A DNA stretch of 52,396 nt from Bacillus methanolicus (GCF_008764295.1 NZ_VTQX01000028.1:1-52396); one strand, 5' to 3'; positions 41,637 to 50,827 are shown, counted from the first letter of the stretch. Notes: a model not told the origin generated them from the letters alone. A program made the numbers and translations.

Positions 41637-43181
41637 ATGAATATTGAAAAGTTTCAAGCAAGTATGTATGAGCTAATTGTTGAAACTTCAACGAATTTAC
41701 CTAAGGATGTTCGTCGAGCAGTTAAAGCTGCGAAGGAAATGGAGAGTGCAGGAACTCGAGCGGCAATGAGTTTAGCCACGATTACAAATAATATTAAGAT
41801 GGCTGATGATAATGTATCACCGATTTGCCAAGATACAGGCCTGCCAACTTTCAAAATTAAAACACCTGTTGGGGTCAATCAAATTGAGTTGAAAAAAGCT
41901 ATTTATAATGCAATTGCAGAAGCGACCAAAGATGGGAAGCTTCGCCCAAACTCTGTAGACTCTTTAACGGGGGAAAATAGCGGCGATAATCTCGGAATTG
42001 GGCTTCCAGTTGTGAAATTCGAGCAATGGGAAAAAGATTATATTGATGCCCGCCTTATTTTAAAAGGAGGAGGCTGTGAAAATAAAAATATTCAATATAG
42101 CTTGCCATGTGAGCTTGAAGGGCTAGGTCGGGCTGGCCGCGATCTAGACGGAATTCGAAAATGTATTTTGCATTCAGTCTATCAAGCACAAGGTCAGGGC
42201 TGCAGCGCTGGTTTTATTGGCGTTGGAATTGGTGGAGATCGCTCTTCAGGCTATGACCTTGCAAAGGAACAGTTATTCCGCTCCAATGATGATGTAAATC
42301 CACATGAGGATTTACGGAAATTGGAAGAGTATATTATGGAAAATGCGAACGAATTAGGGATTGGAACGATGGGCTTCGGTGGTGAAACGACGTTGCTTGG
42401 ATGTAAAATCGGCGTAATGAACCGAATTCCTGCTAGCTTTTTCGTTTCTGTCGCTTATAACTGTTGGGCATTTCGTCGCCTAGGAGTAACCGTGAATGCG
42501 GAGACTGGTGAAATCAACGAGTGGCTCTACCAAGAAGGGGACAAGATTGACTTTGCACAAGAAGCAGAAAAAGAAGCTGCTACCACAACTGAAACTGATA
42601 CAAAAGTCGTTACTTTACAGGCACCGATTACGGAAGAACAAATTCGTGAATTAAAAGTCGGTGATGTTGTTCGCATTGACGGCAGGATGTTCACGGGACG
42701 TGATGCTATCCATAAGTACTTATCCGAAAATGATGCACCTGTTGATTTAAATGGGCAAATTATTTATCACTGCGGTCCAGTAATGCTTAAGGATAAAGAT
42801 GGGAAATGGAATGTAAAAGCGGCCGGTCCGACGACAAGTATTCGTGAAGAGCCTTATCAGGGAGATATTATGAAGAAATTTGGTATCCGTGCTGTTATTG
42901 GTAAAGGTGGAATGGGACCAAAAACATTGGCAGCGCTTCAAGAACATGGTGGGGTTTACTTGAATGCGATTGGTGGAGCTGCACAGTACTATGCAGATTG
43001 TATTAAGTCTGTTGACGGTGTTGATTTAATGCAGTTTGGGATTCCAGAAGCAATGTGGCATTTAACTGTTGAAGGCTTTACAGCAGTTGTTACAATGGAT
43101 GCTCACGGGAATAGTCTCCACCAGGATGTTGATAAATCTTCCTTGGAAAAACTCGCACAATTTAAAGATAGAGTATTTTAA
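41637..43181 (+). CDS. fumA: Class I fumarate hydratase (iron-sulfur)
   Basis: 514 residues, the full class I length, with fused alpha and beta parts. The N-terminal part carries the [4Fe-4S]-ligand cysteines (PICQDTGLP ~Cys64, GGGCENK, and LGCKIG region); the C-terminal part has GDVVRIDGRMFTGRDAIHKYL and KGGMGPKTLAALQEHGGVYLNAIGGAA. It interconverts fumarate and malate in the TCA cycle; the cluster is oxygen-sensitive, unlike FumC. RBS AAAGAGGGGGATC precedes the ATG. A cre-like site lies upstream and a terminator downstream. It is not at this place in the B. subtilis yfk/yfj order. Confidence 0.95.
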   Translation: MNIEKFQASMYELIVETSTNLPKDVRRAVKAAKEMESAGTRAAMSLATITNNIKMADDNVSPICQDTGLPTFKIKTPVGVNQIELKKAIYNAIAEATKDGKLRPNSVDSLTGENSGDNLGIGLPVVKFEQWEKDYIDARLILKGGGCENKNIQYSLPCELEGLGRAGRDLDGIRKCILHSVYQAQGQGCSAGFIGVGIGGDRSSGYDLAKEQLFRSNDDVNPHEDLRKLEEYIMENANELGIGTMGFGGETTLLGCKIGVMNRIPASFFVSVAYNCWAFRRLGVTVNAETGEINEWLYQEGDKIDFAQEAEKEAATTTETDTKVVTLQAPITEEQIRELKVGDVVRIDGRMFTGRDAIHKYLSENDAPVDLNGQIIYHCGPVMLKDKDGKWNVKAAGPTTSIREEPYQGDIMKKFGIRAVIGKGGMGPKTLAALQEHGGVYLNAIGGAAQYYADCIKSVDGVDLMQFGIPEAMWHLTVEGFTAVVTMDAHGNSLHQDVDKSSLEKLAQFKDRVF

Positions 43182-43190
43182 TATGAGAGA

Positions 43191-43231
43191 AAATGAAGAC
43201 CTAACAGAAATCAAGGGTCTTCATTTTTTTG
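43191..43231 (+). terminator. Terminator of fumA
   Basis: AAATGAAGACC / GGGTCTTCATTT stem followed by a T-run. Confidence 0.88.
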
Positions 43232-43341
43232 CCTTATTTTTGTTGAAGATATTGTGTCAAGTCTGGGAAAACAATATTCAAACGATGGAGAAATAGTATA
43301 ATACGATAATAAGGGAATTTGAAATGAGAGGTGACAGCAGT

Positions 43342-43884
43342 ATGAAATTAAAAGTTCTATCTCTTATTTTGTTTACCGGAATGTTACTAGTAGCTTGCAG
43401 TTCTGAAGATAATGGAAATAATGCAGCACCTTCTAGCAATAACGATTCGGTAGACATTAAAAAATTGGTGAATGAGTACAGTACTGGAAGTGTTGAAGGT
43501 GAAACGGCCTCTATTACTGCTACACAATTAATTGTCACGAATGAAGAAACTGATGAAGAGACAGTGTATGAGCTACCGGAAGAGGAGTTTTTTGTATCGA
43601 TCGCTCCATATATTCATGAGACCCATCCTTGAACAAATCATAGCTTGACAGGTTGTCAAGGAGAACTGGTCGAAAAAGAATTTGATGTCTATATTGAAGA
43701 CGAAGATGGAAAAGTGATGATAGATGAAAAAATAACGTCCCTTCCAAATGGATTTTTTGATTTATGGCTTCCACGGGAAAAAACGTACACTGTTACGATT
43801 TCTTACGATGGCAAGACAGTCGAATCCGAGCTATCCACTTTTGAGAATGATGGGACTTGTATAACTACCATGCAATTAAATTAA
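43342..43884 (+). CDS. cueP: CueP-like copper-binding lipoprotein with an in-frame TGA
   Basis: The frame gives 180 residues if TGA at 43630-43632 (codon 97) is read through. A lipobox LVACSS places lipidated Cys19 at the membrane. Downstream come VDIKKLVNEYSTG, EEEFFVSIAPYIHETHP, then TGA, then TNHSLTGCQGELVEKEFDVYIEDEDGK...FDLWLPREKTYTV...NDGTCITTMQL. In CueP homologues the residue after HP is a conserved Cys (HPC...HSLTGC); the other two family cysteines are intact at codons 105 and 173, so spacings of 8 and 68 residues agree with what I recall for Salmonella CueP. Reading frame and codon use continue normally after the TGA. Options: selenocysteine insertion (a hairpin follows at 43644-43660), a nonsense mutation, or a base error. 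GAGAGGTGA is the RBS. Confidence 0.8.
43644..43660 (+). other. SECIS-like hairpin after the in-frame TGA
   Basis: CTTGACA-GGT-TGTCAAG, seven perfect pairs with a three-base loop starting with G. The loop begins 18 bases after the TGA. Bacterial SECIS elements are described as a stem of 4-16 bp, a 3-14-base apical loop with G in one of its first two positions, and 16-37 bases from UGA to loop; this fits those limits. It also encodes the conserved LTGCQ segment, so chance is possible. Confidence 0.4.
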
Positions 43885-43935
43885 AAAGATAAGCGGGTGT
43901 CCAATATTTTTTGGATACCCGCTTATCTTTTTTTT
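43885..43935 (+). terminator. Strong terminator after the cueP-like gene
   Basis: AAAGATAAGCGGGTgTCCA / TGGATACCCGCTTATCTTT, ~18 bp with one G-T pair, then a T-run. Confidence 0.93.
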
Positions 43936-43944
43936 GCAGGAAGT

Positions 43945-44640
43945 ATTTCAATCTACACACTCATATAGAGTGTGACGATGTTGTAAATCCTGCTCTCGTC
44001 ATAAATCCGATTTCAATCCACACACCCATATAGAGTGTGACATTTTTCGTCATCCTCTATCCAATCGTTCTAAAAGTCTCATTTCAATCCACACACTCAT
44101 ATAGAGTGTGACATCATAAGGAACAGACGCCAATCCAGTAGCATGGATTTCAATCCACACACTCATATAGAGTGTGACAGCAGACCCTTTTTACGCAATT
44201 AATCTCGGAAAAATTTCAATCCACACACTCATATAGAGTGTGACATATTTACTTGGGTGAGCCTGTAGGACTTGGTACATTTCAATCCACACACTCATAT
44301 AGAGTGTGACTTGTACAGCACTTGCATGAGCAACGCGTCATGATATTTCAATCCACACACTCATATAGAGTGTGACAGGTATAGCGACTTAATTCGCTCC
44401 GGATCTTCCGAATTTCAATCCACACACTCATATAGAGTGTGACATGAATTAGATTATCAAGTAAATCTTCGCCTAGAGATTTCAATCCACACACTCATAT
44501 AGAGTGTGACCTTGACCCTCGGTAAATTAGCGTGTTTTCTTCTATTTCAATCCACACACTCATATAGAGTGTGACAAAGTAAGTGAGAGCAGCTAAATCA
44601 TGATCGGTATTTCAATCCACACACTCATATAGAGTGTGAC
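43945..44640 (-). CRISPR. Type I-C-like CRISPR array, 11 repeats and 10 spacers, no cas genes
   Basis: The 32-base repeat begins ATTTCAATCCACACACTC and ends ATATAGAGTGTGAC on the plus strand; its complement ends GGATTGAAAT, as in subtype I-C repeats. Repeats start at 43945, 44010, 44081, 44147, 44213, 44279, 44345, 44412, 44479, 44544 and 44609. Spacers are 33, 39, 34, 34, 34, 34, 35, 35, 33 and 33 bases. The two leftmost repeats carry single substitutions (CTACAC; CACCCAT), which marks the old, leader-distal end. Transcription is therefore expected from right to left. No cas gene lies within the window, so the array depends on proteins encoded elsewhere or is relic. Confidence 0.97.
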
Positions 44641-44830
44641 AGCGATTTTTAAACAAAAAAAGTAAAATTACACTTATTGTCGTGTGATAAAAGCCATTTT
44701 GTGGCCTTATGGGCAAAAAATGGAATAGGATAATGCCGGTAAGAGGAATAGTTGCTATTTTCAAGGTGCGAATCCCCTAGGAAAATCATGTGCGCTTCAC
44801 ATTCGCACTGAATTATTACAGTTTATTCTA
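44641..44830 (-). promoter_or_regulatory. CRISPR leader region
   Basis: AT-rich DNA abutting the conserved end of the array. A GGTGCGAATCCC...ACATTCGCACTG inverted motif at ~44765-44812 is reminiscent of I-C leaders. The rest of the stretch to pdaA (44831-45205) shows no gene. Confidence 0.6.
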
Positions 44831-45205
44831 AGTGTTTTAATATAAAAACTCTTTATGTAAAAAGTTTAGCTGTTATTAGGTAAAGAAGTGAGGATTGAGA
44901 AAACAAATCCTTTTTTAACATTATATCAGATAATAATAAGGGTTTCAGGTAGCAGTTATATTATAAGTAAATCGAATTTACACCAGAATATGCTGAGTTT
45001 TTCTGTTTAGGCTACCTTGGAATAGCGAATAGCAGAGGGATTCTCTGTTCCACTTTCGTTTGTTATAATTGCAATCTTGACTTTGCTTGCTCGCATTTAG
45101 AAATCATGAAGATTGCAACTGTCTTATTTGCTAATATCTGTATATCATTTTTCGTACCTTTCTAACAAAAAATAAAGAAAAAGTGTTAGGAGGCAGAACG
45201 AAAAA

Positions 45206-46006
45206 ATGATGTTAAAAAGAGGTCGTTATATAGGATTACTTACACTGTTATTTTTTATTGCCACATCTGCTTATGCTAGTACTAGCAATACACCTATCCA
45301 TTGGGGCTTTAAAAAAGGGAAAAATGAGCAGCCTGCGGAAGCTGGGCAAGAATTGGATGCGCTATTAGAAAAGTATGATGCTTTTTATAAAGGGGACTCA
45401 GCGACGAAAGATATATATTTAACTTTTGATAACGGCTATGAAAATGGCTATACAGCGAAATTTTTGGATGTCCTGAAAAGTGAAGGGGTACCAGGAGCCT
45501 TTTTTGTTACCGGGCATTATTTGGAAAGCCAGCCTGAATTAGTAAAAAGGATGGCGAAAGAAGGACATATTATCGGCAACCACTCCTATTACCATCCAGA
45601 TTTAACAAAGGTGGATAACGAGCGTTTAAAGAGAGAACTCGAAATGGTTCGTGCTAAAACGGAAGAGCTTACTGGGGTGAAAAATATGGTCTATCTTCGT
45701 CCGCCCCGAGGAATTTTGAGTGAAAGAACATTAAAATTAGCGAAGGAACAAGGCTATACCCATGTGATGTGGTCCCTTGCTTTTGTCGATTGGAAGGTTG
45801 ACCAGCAAAAAGGGGCCAAATATGCTTATGACAATATTATGAGACAAATTCATCCAGGGGCCATTATCCTTCTCCATACAGTGTCAAAGGATAATGCAGA
45901 TGCTTTGGAACAGGCTATTCAAGATTTAAAAAAGAAGGGCTACACATTTAAAAGCTTAGATGATCTCAGAAAAAGAAAATTGATTAAAGAGCCGATGCTG
46001 TTTTAA
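45206..46006 (+). CDS. pdaA: Delta-lactam-forming N-acetylmuramic acid deacetylase PdaA
   Basis: 266 residues. A signal peptide (~1-25, cleavage near AYAS) exports it. The NodB-type deacetylase domain shows TFDNGYENGY (Asp75; the variant TFDNG is typical of PdaA), the metal histidines His126-x3-His130 in NHSYYHPD, and RPPRG. In sporulation it deacetylates muramic acid in the cortex, needed for muramic-delta-lactam and hence germination. AGGAGG is 12 bases before the ATG. A sigma-G promoter is expected but not clearly visible. Confidence 0.95.
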   Translation: MMLKRGRYIGLLTLLFFIATSAYASTSNTPIHWGFKKGKNEQPAEAGQELDALLEKYDAFYKGDSATKDIYLTFDNGYENGYTAKFLDVLKSEGVPGAFFVTGHYLESQPELVKRMAKEGHIIGNHSYYHPDLTKVDNERLKRELEMVRAKTEELTGVKNMVYLRPPRGILSERTLKLAKEQGYTHVMWSLAFVDWKVDQQKGAKYAYDNIMRQIHPGAIILLHTVSKDNADALEQAIQDLKKKGYTFKSLDDLRKRKLIKEPMLF

Positions 46007-46013
46007 AACATGT

Positions 46014-46041
46014 CAAAGCTCCTTTTGCGAGGGAGCTTTTT
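46014..46041 (+). terminator. Terminator of pdaA
   Basis: AAAGCTCC-ttttgcga-GGGAGCTTTTTC. Confidence 0.87.
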
Positions 46042-46097
46042 CGTATTTACCTGCAAAAAATGCTATAATACGAGCAAATTATGTAGGTGGGATAACA

Positions 46098-46946
46098 ATG
46101 CGAATTTTAGGGCCGTATAATTTTGATTCAGTATTAGACAGACTTTCCCTTGATCCTCTTCATGTGATAAATAAGGTTAAGAGGAGTGTTAAGGTACCGC
46201 TCATCATAAAAGACCAGCCACTAGTGGCGGAAGTGACAGCAATAGGTACAACAGATGAGCCTGAGTTTAGGATCGATGAGGAAAATAACGAGATAATCGA
46301 GAGGTTGACTCATATTTTCCAATGGAAGCAGTCACTTACGGAAGTTGATGACCACTTTCAAACGACTGATCTTCAACAGCTTTTTAAAGATCACCGAGGA
46401 ACGCCGCTTGTATTAGATTTTGATCCGTACAATTGTCTTCTGAAGTCTATCATCCATCAGCAATTGAATTTATCTTTCGCCCATACGCTTACGGAACGAT
46501 TTGTGAAAACCTTTGGCTTTGAAGTAGACGGAGTCTATTTTTATCCACAGCCAGAAACGGTAGCGCATTTAAACATCGCAGATTTAAGAGAACTTCAATT
46601 TAGTGGGCGTAAAGCTGAGTATGTGATTGGTATAGCTCAAGCGATTGTGGACGGAAAGTTAGATTTGCAAAGTCTTTATGATAAATCAGATGAGGAAATT
46701 ATGAACGAGCTAATTAAGCTCCGTGGAGTTGGACCGTGGACTGTGCAAAACCTCTTGATTTTTGGATTAGGAAGGCCGAATCTTTTTCCTGCCGCTGATA
46801 TTGGGCTGCAAAATGCGTTGAAGAAGCTGTATGAGCTTGATAGAAAACCGACGCTAGAGGAGATTGACTTATACAAAAAGGGTTGGGAGCCATATTTAAG
46901 CTTCGCTTCTTTGTACTTATGGAGAAGCATTGAAGAAGTGGGGTAA
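46098..46946 (+). CDS. yfjP: DNA-3-methyladenine glycosylase (AlkA/HhH-GPD), YfjP-like
   Basis: 282 residues. A ~110-residue N-terminal beta domain precedes the HhH-GPD base-excision domain: IIHQQLNLSFAHTLTERFV, then the hairpin LIKLRGVGPWTVQNLLIFGLGR and the catalytic Asp in FPAADIGLQNAL. It removes alkylated purines from DNA. The order pdaA - this gene - rRNA methyltransferase matches the yfjS-P-O segment of B. subtilis (yfjQ and yfjR missing here). GTAGGTGGGAT is the RBS. It is 33 bases before the next gene. Confidence 0.9.
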   Translation: MRILGPYNFDSVLDRLSLDPLHVINKVKRSVKVPLIIKDQPLVAEVTAIGTTDEPEFRIDEENNEIIERLTHIFQWKQSLTEVDDHFQTTDLQQLFKDHRGTPLVLDFDPYNCLLKSIIHQQLNLSFAHTLTERFVKTFGFEVDGVYFYPQPETVAHLNIADLRELQFSGRKAEYVIGIAQAIVDGKLDLQSLYDKSDEEIMNELIKLRGVGPWTVQNLLIFGLGRPNLFPAADIGLQNALKKLYELDRKPTLEEIDLYKKGWEPYLSFASLYLWRSIEEVG

Positions 46947-46979
46947 TTTTGTAGAACGAATAAATGGAGATGAACAACA

Positions 46980-48362
46980 ATGAAAAAAGAACAAACTGTG
47001 AAAATCGAGCCTAAGCAAACCTTTCCCTTAACGATTAAGCGCCTTGGCATTAATGGAGAAGGGGTCGGCTATTTCAAGCGGCAAGTCGTTTTTGTTCCAG
47101 GTGCGTTACCAGGTGAAGAGGTCGTCGTCGAGGCAACAAAGGTGCAGCCCAAGTTTGCCGAAGGTCGGATCAAAAAAATCCGAAAGAAATCTCCTTATCG
47201 CGTGCAGCCCCCATGTCCTGTTTACGAAGAATGCGGTGGCTGTCAGCTTCAGCACTTACGCTATGATCAACAGCTGAAAGAGAAACGTGATATTGTCATT
47301 CAAGCACTTGAGCGGCATACAAAGCTACCGGTAGCACAAATGGACATCCGAGAAACGATTGGCATGGACGATCCATGGAATTATCGTAATAAAAGCCAAT
47401 TCCAAGTGGGAAACCGCGATGGGCAAATATTAGCGGGACTATATGGAATCAATTCCCATAAACTTGTGAATATCCAGCAATGTGTCGTTCAGCATCCCTT
47501 GACAAATAAGGCGACTGAAGCGGTGAAACAAGTTTTACAAGACTTGAAAATTCCAATATATAACGAGAGGTCAAGAAAAGGAATTGTCAGAACGATTGTC
47601 GCAAGGGTAGGAATTCAGACAGGTGAACTGCAAATTGTCTTAATTACATCACAAAAGAATCTGCCGCAACAAGATTTAATAATCGAGAGAATTAAAAAGG
47701 CGGTTCCAGAGGTCAAATCGATCGTTCAAAATGTTAATGGACAAAAAACATCGCTTATTTTTGGTGATCAATCAATCACACTTGAAGGTGCAGACTTTAT
47801 TCAGGAGACATTAGGGGATCTCCAATTTGAGCTATCAGCAAGAACCTTTTTTCAATTGAATCCTGAACAAACGATTAGACTTTACAATGAAGTAAAAGAC
47901 GCAGCGGGGCTAACCGGTACGGAAAAAGTAGTAGATGCCTATTGTGGTGTCGGCACAATTGGCTTATGGATGGCAGAGCAGGCGGGAGAAATTCGTGGCA
48001 TGGACATTATTCGCGAATCAATTGAGGATGCGAAGAAAAATGCAGAACGTCATGGCATTAAGCATGCCAAATATGTAGTTGGAAAAGCAGAAGAGGTTAT
48101 GCCAAAATGGGTCAAGCAAGGATGGAAGCCAGATGTGGTTATCGTCGACCCGCCAAGAACAGGTCTTGACCAGCAACTTTTAAAAACGATTTTACAAGTC
48201 AAACCAAAGAAAGTAGTATACGTCTCCTGCAACCCGTCAACGTTAGCAAAGGATATAGCTGTACTAGCACCGAAGTATAAAGTTAAATATATGCAGCCTG
48301 TCGATATGTTCCCGCAGACGGCGCATGTTGAGTGTGTGGCGTGGATGTCTAGGGTGGTGTAG
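46980..48362 (+). CDS. yfjO: 23S rRNA (uracil-5-)-methyltransferase, RlmD/RlmCD type (YfjO)
   Basis: 460 residues. An N-terminal TRAM RNA-binding domain (~15-70) is followed by the four-cysteine iron-sulfur cluster site ([14 protein letters not shown] plus a later Cys), the SAM-binding domain ([26 protein letters not shown]) and the catalytic Cys in [14 protein letters not shown]. It forms 5-methyluridine in 23S rRNA. It is probably co-transcribed with the glycosylase, ending at the terminator near 48461. Confidence 0.94.
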   Translation: MKKEQTVKIEPKQTFPLTIKRLGINGEGVGYFKRQVVFVPGALPGEEVVVEATKVQPKFAEGRIKKIRKKSPYRVQPPCPVYEECGGCQLQHLRYDQQLKEKRDIVIQALERHTKLPVAQMDIRETIGMDDPWNYRNKSQFQVGNRDGQILAGLYGINSHKLVNIQQCVVQHPLTNKATEAVKQVLQDLKIPIYNERSRKGIVRTIVARVGIQTGELQIVLITSQKNLPQQDLIIERIKKAVPEVKSIVQNVNGQKTSLIFGDQSITLEGADFIQETLGDLQFELSARTFFQLNPEQTIRLYNEVKDAAGLTGTEKVVDAYCGVGTIGLWMAEQAGEIRGMDIIRESIEDAKKNAERHGIKHAKYVVGKAEEVMPKWVKQGWKPDVVIVDPPRTGLDQQLLKTILQVKPKKVVYVSCNPSTLAKDIAVLAPKYKVKYMQPVDMFPQTAHVECVAWMSRVV

Positions 48363-48385
48363 ATAAATATTAATCTCTTGGCAAC

Positions 48386-48440
48386 CAAAATAAACTCTTG
48401 CTAACTTCACCACCAATACTGTCAAAATAAACATTTGCTT
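48386..48440 (+). repeat. Paired AAAATRAAC motif, copy 1
   Basis: AAAATAAACTCTTG and, 37 bases on, AAAATAAACATTTG. The same two-unit arrangement with 36-base spacing recurs at 48877-48927, so an element with two binding sites appears to be duplicated. Confidence 0.5.
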
Positions 48441-48458
48441 TTTCAATATAAAACTCAT

Positions 48459-48499
48459 TAAAAACTCGGTTTTTCCACATCAGGATCCCGAGTTTTTTA
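48459..48499 (+). terminator. Terminator of the yfjPO transcript
   Basis: AAAACTCGG / CCGAGTTTTTT stem with an ~18-base loop. Confidence 0.8.
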
Positions 48500-48876
48500 T
48501 GTCTTTTTCAATATCATTTCAATACATATATGTACCTAAACCGATTGATAATAGTGGGTTTATCCAATATACTAATCAATATAATCTCAATAATTTTTCC
48601 ACTATTTTTATCTTTTTTCTTTACCTCTTATCTCAACCATTTTCTTCCCTCTATTATGGCAAAACTTTATTCCAACTCCGAAAAAACCGTGAAAAAACAG
48701 CCGAAAAAGGCCCGAAAAACGACCGATTTTAATCCAAAATTGGATAAAAATGAGGGGTCTGTAGCAAAACATTATTATGAGTGAAACGGTGGAATGCGGG
48801 TTGGAGGGGTGGGGTTTTAGCAAATGATTATTCTTATGGTGGAAAATTGTCTGTTTAAAAAGTAAATCTCTCAATT
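48500..48876. other. AT-rich stretch with no convincing gene
   Basis: Overlapping short frames exist on both strands, but none has an RBS or a recognisable product. It separates the two copies of the paired motif. Confidence 0.5.
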
Positions 48877-48927
48877 AAAATAAACATTACCGACTCTGAT
48901 CCGAATATCGTTAAAATGAACATTTGG
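48877..48927 (+). repeat. Paired AAAATRAAC motif, copy 2
   Basis: AAAATAAACATTAC followed 36 bases later by AAAATGAACATTTG, in the same orientation as copy 1. Confidence 0.5.
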
Positions 48928-48970
48928 AAGTTCTTAAAAGAAAAAAGAGAGAAAATATAGATAAAAAATG

Positions 48971-49006
48971 AAGGGTTGAATCTAAAACAAGATTCAACTC
49001 CTTATT
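48971..49006. terminator. Hairpin terminator candidate
   Basis: AGGGTTGAATCT-aaaaca-AGATTCAACTCCT; flanking A- and T-rich DNA would let it act on either strand. It lies ~195 bases downstream of the TetR gene, which runs leftward toward it. Confidence 0.65.
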
Positions 49007-49199
49007 TTGATAAAATATTTCTTTAAGAACATTTACTTGAATTATAGTTTGAAAATTCCCTCAGTAAAGTTTTTTCTCAAATGCTTTTGTTTGGTTTAAT
49101 CGAGGATAAGCCCAAGGAGTAATTCCGAAAATAAGTCTTCATTTTTATTAAATACTTAATTTAAGAATTCCTACCCAACTTTACTTGGTAAACAAGGTC

Positions 49200-49787
49200 T
49201 TAATCTTCTTTCTTACCTGCTATGCCGTAAAAGAATAACTTGGTAAGATCCTCAGCAATTGGAAGTGTCATTGTGGCAACATCTTCACGCTGCAAATATT
49301 CTTGAAACATCTTTAAATAGAATAAAATAGCTTCATCTGATATCTCAGAGTCAATATATCCTTGTTCTCTACCTTCATTAAAAAGTTTAATGAAGAGTGG
49401 AAGGGCTTCCTTTTGATATACTTCTTCAACATAACTCTGCCCACTTGCATAATCTTTCATAAAGTCTTGAAAAAATCGTTCGCTTATTTGATTAGCGGCA
49501 ATACCTTTTTCAAATATAATCTTTTTAATCTTCTCATTAAATGGAAGGTCATTAACTAATAGATGTTTTTGTTCATCCCATATCTGATCAACATAAAACT
49601 TAAAAACTAAACGAACTAGATTTTCTTTACTTTCAAAGTAATTATATATGGTGACTTGCGATACATTGGCCTTTTTAGCTATTTCTGTAATAGATACCTT
49701 TTGTAATCCATACTCCATGAATAGGGCTAATGCGGCATTTAAAATGTCTCTTTTCTTTTGTTCCCTACGTTTTTCAAACCCATCCAT
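49200..49787 (-). CDS. TetR-family transcriptional regulator
   Basis: About 195 residues. The N-terminal helix-turn-helix is typical (RDILNAALALFMEYGLQKVSITEIAKKANVSQVTIYNYFESKENL); the C-terminal ~140 residues form the ligand-binding helical domain. A GTG at 49796 is in frame, but ATG 49787 sits five bases after GAGGTGA. It is divergent from the alpha/beta hydrolase, which is the obvious target, and operator-like repeats lie between them. The ligand is unknown. Confidence 0.92.
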   Translation of the reverse strand: MDGFEKRREQKKRDILNAALALFMEYGLQKVSITEIAKKANVSQVTIYNYFESKENLVRLVFKFYVDQIWDEQKHLLVNDLPFNEKIKKIIFEKGIAANQISERFFQDFMKDYASGQSYVEEVYQKEALPLFIKLFNEGREQGYIDSEISDEAILFYLKMFQEYLQREDVATMTLPIAEDLTKLFFYGIAGKKED

Positions 49788-49838
49788 TTTCTTCACCTCA
49801 ATGTTAGTTTAATAAAAATTATGTAATAAAACAATAAA

Positions 49839-49912
49839 AATAGTTCATAAGTTGTTGCAGAAAAAATAGTTTTTGTATATTATGAAATAAACGAGTTAAA
49901 ATAGTTCATAAT
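49839..49912. promoter_or_regulatory. Operator-like repeats between tetR and the hydrolase gene
   Basis: AATAGTTCATAA occurs at 49839-49850 and 49900-49911; an inverted half-site ATTATGAA lies at 49879-49886, pairing with TTCATAAT at 49905-49912. Such repeats in a divergent promoter suit TetR-family autoregulation. Confidence 0.5.
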
Positions 49913-49963
49913 TTAAAGGCGATGAAACATGAATCTATTAAAATGCTGTGGAGGATTAATATT

Positions 49964-50827
49964 ATGATAGGAAACTTTCCAGAAATTAAAACGATAAAAC
50001 TAAAATTAAATGATATAAATGTCAATTGCTATACAGCTGGAGAATCTGGTTCTCCTGTGATACTTTTGCATGGTGCAGGAGTTGATTCAGCAAATATATC
50101 TTGGAGTGAGGTATTAGGTCCTTTATCAAAAAATCACCGTGTATTTGCTCCTGACCTTCCTGGGTATGGAGAAAGTGATAAACCTAATGTGGAATATTCA
50201 CTTTCCTTTTACATTGATATATTGAATCAAATAATAGATCGTCTTCACCTTGAGAAGGCTAACTTGGTTGGACTATCTTTAGGTGGAGGAATCTCTCTTG
50301 GGTATACGCTCGAATATCCAGCTCGAGTAGAAAAGCTAGTATTAGTAGGTGCGTGGGGGCTATTTAGTAAACTTCCTTATCATCTTCTCACTTATTGGTA
50401 TACACAATCATTCCTCAATGAACTTTCGTATAAATGGTCAAGTAAAAGCAGAAGATTTGTGAAGTGGACGCTGCTAAATAGTTTATTTGGAAATCCTAAT
50501 AATGTATCAGAAGAACTTGTAGATGAAATTTATGGATTTTTACAAGCACCACATGCTGGTAAAGCATTTATGTCATTCCAGAGAAGTGAGATTACACGCA
50601 CAGGACTTAGAACTAAGTTGGCAGAAAATCTATCTGAAATTAAAAAACGGACATTAATCGTTCATGGGTCAAAAGATACCTCAGTTCCTATTAAACATGC
50701 GTTTGAAGCACATGAGGCTATGAAGGCTTCCGAGCTGTATGTAATGGAAGGGTGTAAACATTGGCCACAGAAAGAGAGACCGGAAGAGTTTACCCGAGTT
50801 ATTACAACATTTCTAGGGAAAGAGTAA
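49964..50827 (+). CDS. Alpha/beta hydrolase
   Basis: About 287 residues. The fold landmarks are present: oxyanion HG in LLHGAGVD, the nucleophile elbow GLSLGGG (Ser ~103), the acid in VHGSKDTSVP and the catalytic His in EGCKHWPQKE. The substrate is unknown; esterases and C-C hydrolases share this pattern. ATG 49964 follows GGAGGATTAATATT; the frame extends to 49922 without an RBS. It is probably controlled by the divergent TetR regulator. The next gene (truncated GNAT) begins 36 bases later. Confidence 0.9.
   Translation: MIGNFPEIKTIKLKLNDINVNCYTAGESGSPVILLHGAGVDSANISWSEVLGPLSKNHRVFAPDLPGYGESDKPNVEYSLSFYIDILNQIIDRLHLEKANLVGLSLGGGISLGYTLEYPARVEKLVLVGAWGLFSKLPYHLLTYWYTQSFLNELSYKWSSKSRRFVKWTLLNSLFGNPNNVSEELVDEIYGFLQAPHAGKAFMSFQRSEITRTGLRTKLAENLSEIKKRTLIVHGSKDTSVPIKHAFEAHEAMKASELYVMEGCKHWPQKERPEEFTRVITTFLGKE

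Noticed and set aside
43945..45205. cas gene remnants around the CRISPR array
   Set aside because: No frame on either side resembles Cas proteins; the right flank is leader-like and then pdaA.
48499..48784. Overlapping short frames in AT-rich DNA after yfjO
   Set aside because: Two plus-strand frames and one minus-strand frame overlap, none with an RBS or recognisable product.
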